A DNA stretch of 7,725 nt from an uncultured Collinsella sp. (GTDB lineage: Bacteria; Actinomycetota; Coriobacteriia; Coriobacteriales; Coriobacteriaceae). Position numbers and translations under genes: made by a program. Position 1 is the first letter of the stretch; every line of letters starts with the position of its first letter. The notes beneath the pieces are model-generated. The model had not been told where the DNA came from. It made no database searches and worked only from the letters and a program-made list of their open reading frames with translations. The stretch spans positions 1-7,725 of the forward strand of contig CAUAJB010000077.1 of NCBI GenBank assembly GCA_958429225.1. Direction: 5' to 3'. Below, piece by piece: positions 6,578 through 7,725 of this stretch.

Positions 6578-7168
6578 ATGGAACAGACGGCACGGCGCCA
6601 AGAGCAGCTGCCAGGCGCTTTTAACGGCGCCAGCACCAACAGCCAGCACGGCCGCGTCCGCTGGTATCTGGTTCACACCCCCCATGGAAAAGAGCGCGAG
6701 ACCTGCGAAAAGGTCCGCTGCATTATCCCGCACGAGCTGATGCAGGACGCTTTTGTGATGCAAAAGGAGTTCTGGTTTAAGCGGGATGGCGCCTGGTCGC
6801 TCCAAACCAAACCCATGTACAAGGAATATTTCTTCGTCGCCACGCACGATGCCGCCGCGCTCGATAGGGCTTTGGCCCAGTTGAGCTTTGGCTGTCGCAT
6901 CGCCGGCAGTAGGGAGCGGGCGTATATGCCCATGCCGGACGACGCGCAGGACTGGTACCGCAGCGTGCTGGACGACGACGGCGTGGTGCGCAACAGCGTT
7001 GCGCGCATAGAAGATGGCGTGTTGCACATAGAGCAGGGTCCCTTGGTGGGGCAAGAGGCCCGCGTTAAAAAGATCGACCGTCATAAGCGCTGGTGCCTGG
7101 TAGACGTGGGCGAAGGCGACTCCGCTTTTAGGGAGTTGCTGCCGCTCGATGTTCCCAGCAAGACGTAA
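6578..7168 (+). CDS. loaP: NusG-paralogue transcription antiterminator (LoaP type)
   Basis: 196 aa. An N-terminal extension of about 27 residues is followed by a NusG N-terminal (NGN) domain from RWYLVHTPHGKE (28-39) to about residue 118. It includes the hydrophobic YFFV strand and the family-typical KEFWFKRDG stretch. A short linker leads to a KOW domain at about 140-180 with GPLVGQEARVKKID starting at G154. It should bind RNA polymerase and suppress pausing or termination along the operon it heads. LoaP and Bacteroides UpxY proteins characteristically precede long polysaccharide or antibiotic clusters. It differs from housekeeping NusG in its position alone before a glycan gene and in its extension. 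I prefer ATG 6578 (G-rich site 7 bases upstream) over the in-frame GTG 6542, which lies in a hairpin. The next gene starts 78 bases downstream with no terminator between, so the two are co-transcribed. Confidence 0.85.
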   Translation: MEQTARRQEQLPGAFNGASTNSQHGRVRWYLVHTPHGKERETCEKVRCIIPHELMQDAFVMQKEFWFKRDGAWSLQTKPMYKEYFFVATHDAAALDRALAQLSFGCRIAGSRERAYMPMPDDAQDWYRSVLDDDGVVRNSVARIEDGVLHIEQGPLVGQEARVKKIDRHKRWCLVDVGEGDSAFRELLPLDVPSKT

Positions 7169-7246
7169 GGGAGACGTTGCACCAGCTATTCGTTCGCATT
7201 TTTGAATTAATCGTTTGGGGAATTTCTGGGGAACAGGGACGTAACT

Positions 7247-7725
7247 ATGACTGTGGCTGCTAAAGAAGTAACAGAGAGCAATGCGCCCGTGGGGGCGGCA
7301 CTGATTGCTCAGGCCATGGACCGGCGTGAGGGCGTCGGCCGTTACAAGGCCATGCAATCCATCATGGACTGGGATCGTTCGCGCCTGGTCTACCGCGCCG
7401 TTAAGCGCGCCTTTGACGTCGTGTTCAGCGGCTGCGTGCTGGCCGTCATTTCCGTTCCCAGCCTTGTGCTTGCCGCGGCCATCCGCCTTGAGAGCGAGGG
7501 CAACCCCTTCTACAGCCAGATCCGCGTGGGCCAGACCCACCGCGATGGCAGCCTGTCAACCTTCCGCATGTGGAAGTTCCGCTCCATGTACAAGGACGCC
7601 GACGAGCGCCTCTCCGAGCTCAAGGAGCAGAACGAGATCGCCGGCGCCATGTTCAAGATGAAGGAGGACCCGCGCGTCACCAGGATCGGCAAGTTCATCC
7701 GCAAGCACTCCATTGACGAGTTCCC
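7247..7725 (+). CDS. polyprenyl-phosphate phosphoglycosyltransferase (sugar transferase), 3' end outside window
   Basis: 159 complete codons are visible and the gene runs off the right edge. After about 50 polar residues comes KRAFDVVFSG (53-62), then a hydrophobic membrane-inserting segment (about 56-79) and the family motifs NPFYSQIRVGQ (86-96) and FRMWKFRSM (106-114). DPRVTRIGKFIRKHSIDEF (141-159) holds the catalytic D157-E158 pair of monotopic phosphoglycosyltransferases (PglC/WcaJ C-terminal type). It moves a sugar-1-phosphate from a nucleotide sugar onto undecaprenyl phosphate at the inner membrane face, the first step of a capsule, EPS or similar glycan. The donor sugar cannot be read. 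The ATG at 7247 has AGGGA (7235-7239) at 7-base spacing. It has the short form, lacking the large multi-helix N-terminus of WbaP or WcaJ. Being first behind the antiterminator, it marks the start of a glycan operon continuing to the right. Confidence 0.93.
   Translation, partial: MTVAAKEVTESNAPVGAALIAQAMDRREGVGRYKAMQSIMDWDRSRLVYRAVKRAFDVVFSGCVLAVISVPSLVLAAAIRLESEGNPFYSQIRVGQTHRDGSLSTFRMWKFRSMYKDADERLSELKEQNEIAGAMFKMKEDPRVTRIGKFIRKHSIDEF

Noticed and set aside
6311..7540. 409-codon minus-strand open frame through the antiterminator region
   Set aside because: It runs antisense across terminators, the promoter segment and two convincing plus-strand genes, and shows no recognisable domain.

Overview
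The window is GC-rich (low-AT coding with strongly G/C-ending codons). Its gene content fits an anaerobic gut actinobacterium of the Coriobacteriia, most like Collinsella. That placement is inferred from protein style and codon use, not from a marker-gene search. It holds seven genes: three on the minus strand at the left and four on the plus strand from 3817 rightward, the last cut by the window edge.

Left block (273-3520, minus strand): a tightly packed three-gene operon. It encodes a GlpA/LhgO-like FAD oxidoreductase with a C-terminal [2Fe-2S] BFD-type domain, a GlpB-like two-dinucleotide-fold FAD oxidoreductase, and a small four-cysteine DUF1667 protein. In anaerobes this trio is typical of a glycerol-3-phosphate dehydrogenase-like electron-transfer complex. 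Downstream of it (1-272) there is no convincing gene, but there is an 18-bp inverted repeat that may belong to a dispersed non-coding element.

Middle (3521-6348): a 296-bp divergent intergenic region carrying a run of short palindromes, then a small two-helix membrane protein with a C-terminal zinc ribbon. Its reading frame continues past a TGA into a second zinc ribbon of identical spacing, and the TGA sits exactly where the first cysteine of that ribbon belongs. Next come a terminator, a clear promoter, and thrS (threonyl-tRNA synthetase, 587 aa). thrS has the editing and catalytic motifs but essentially lacks the N-terminal TGS domain. Two tandem terminators follow it.

Right block (6349-7725): the start of a polysaccharide (capsule/EPS) cluster. 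A NusG-paralogue antiterminator (LoaP type) is followed by a membrane phosphoglycosyltransferase that begins lipid-linked glycan assembly. Upstream of the antiterminator, a TATAAT promoter lies between two perfect 15-bp inverted repeats (6362-6376 and 6469-6483). Each repeat contains the dyad TACA-N6-TGTA with an asymmetric spacer. This is the layout of an invertible, phase-variable promoter, as known for Bacteroides capsule loci that are also led by a NusG paralogue. It is the most interesting feature in the window. A run of eight G residues in the antiterminator's ribosome binding site may add a second switching layer.
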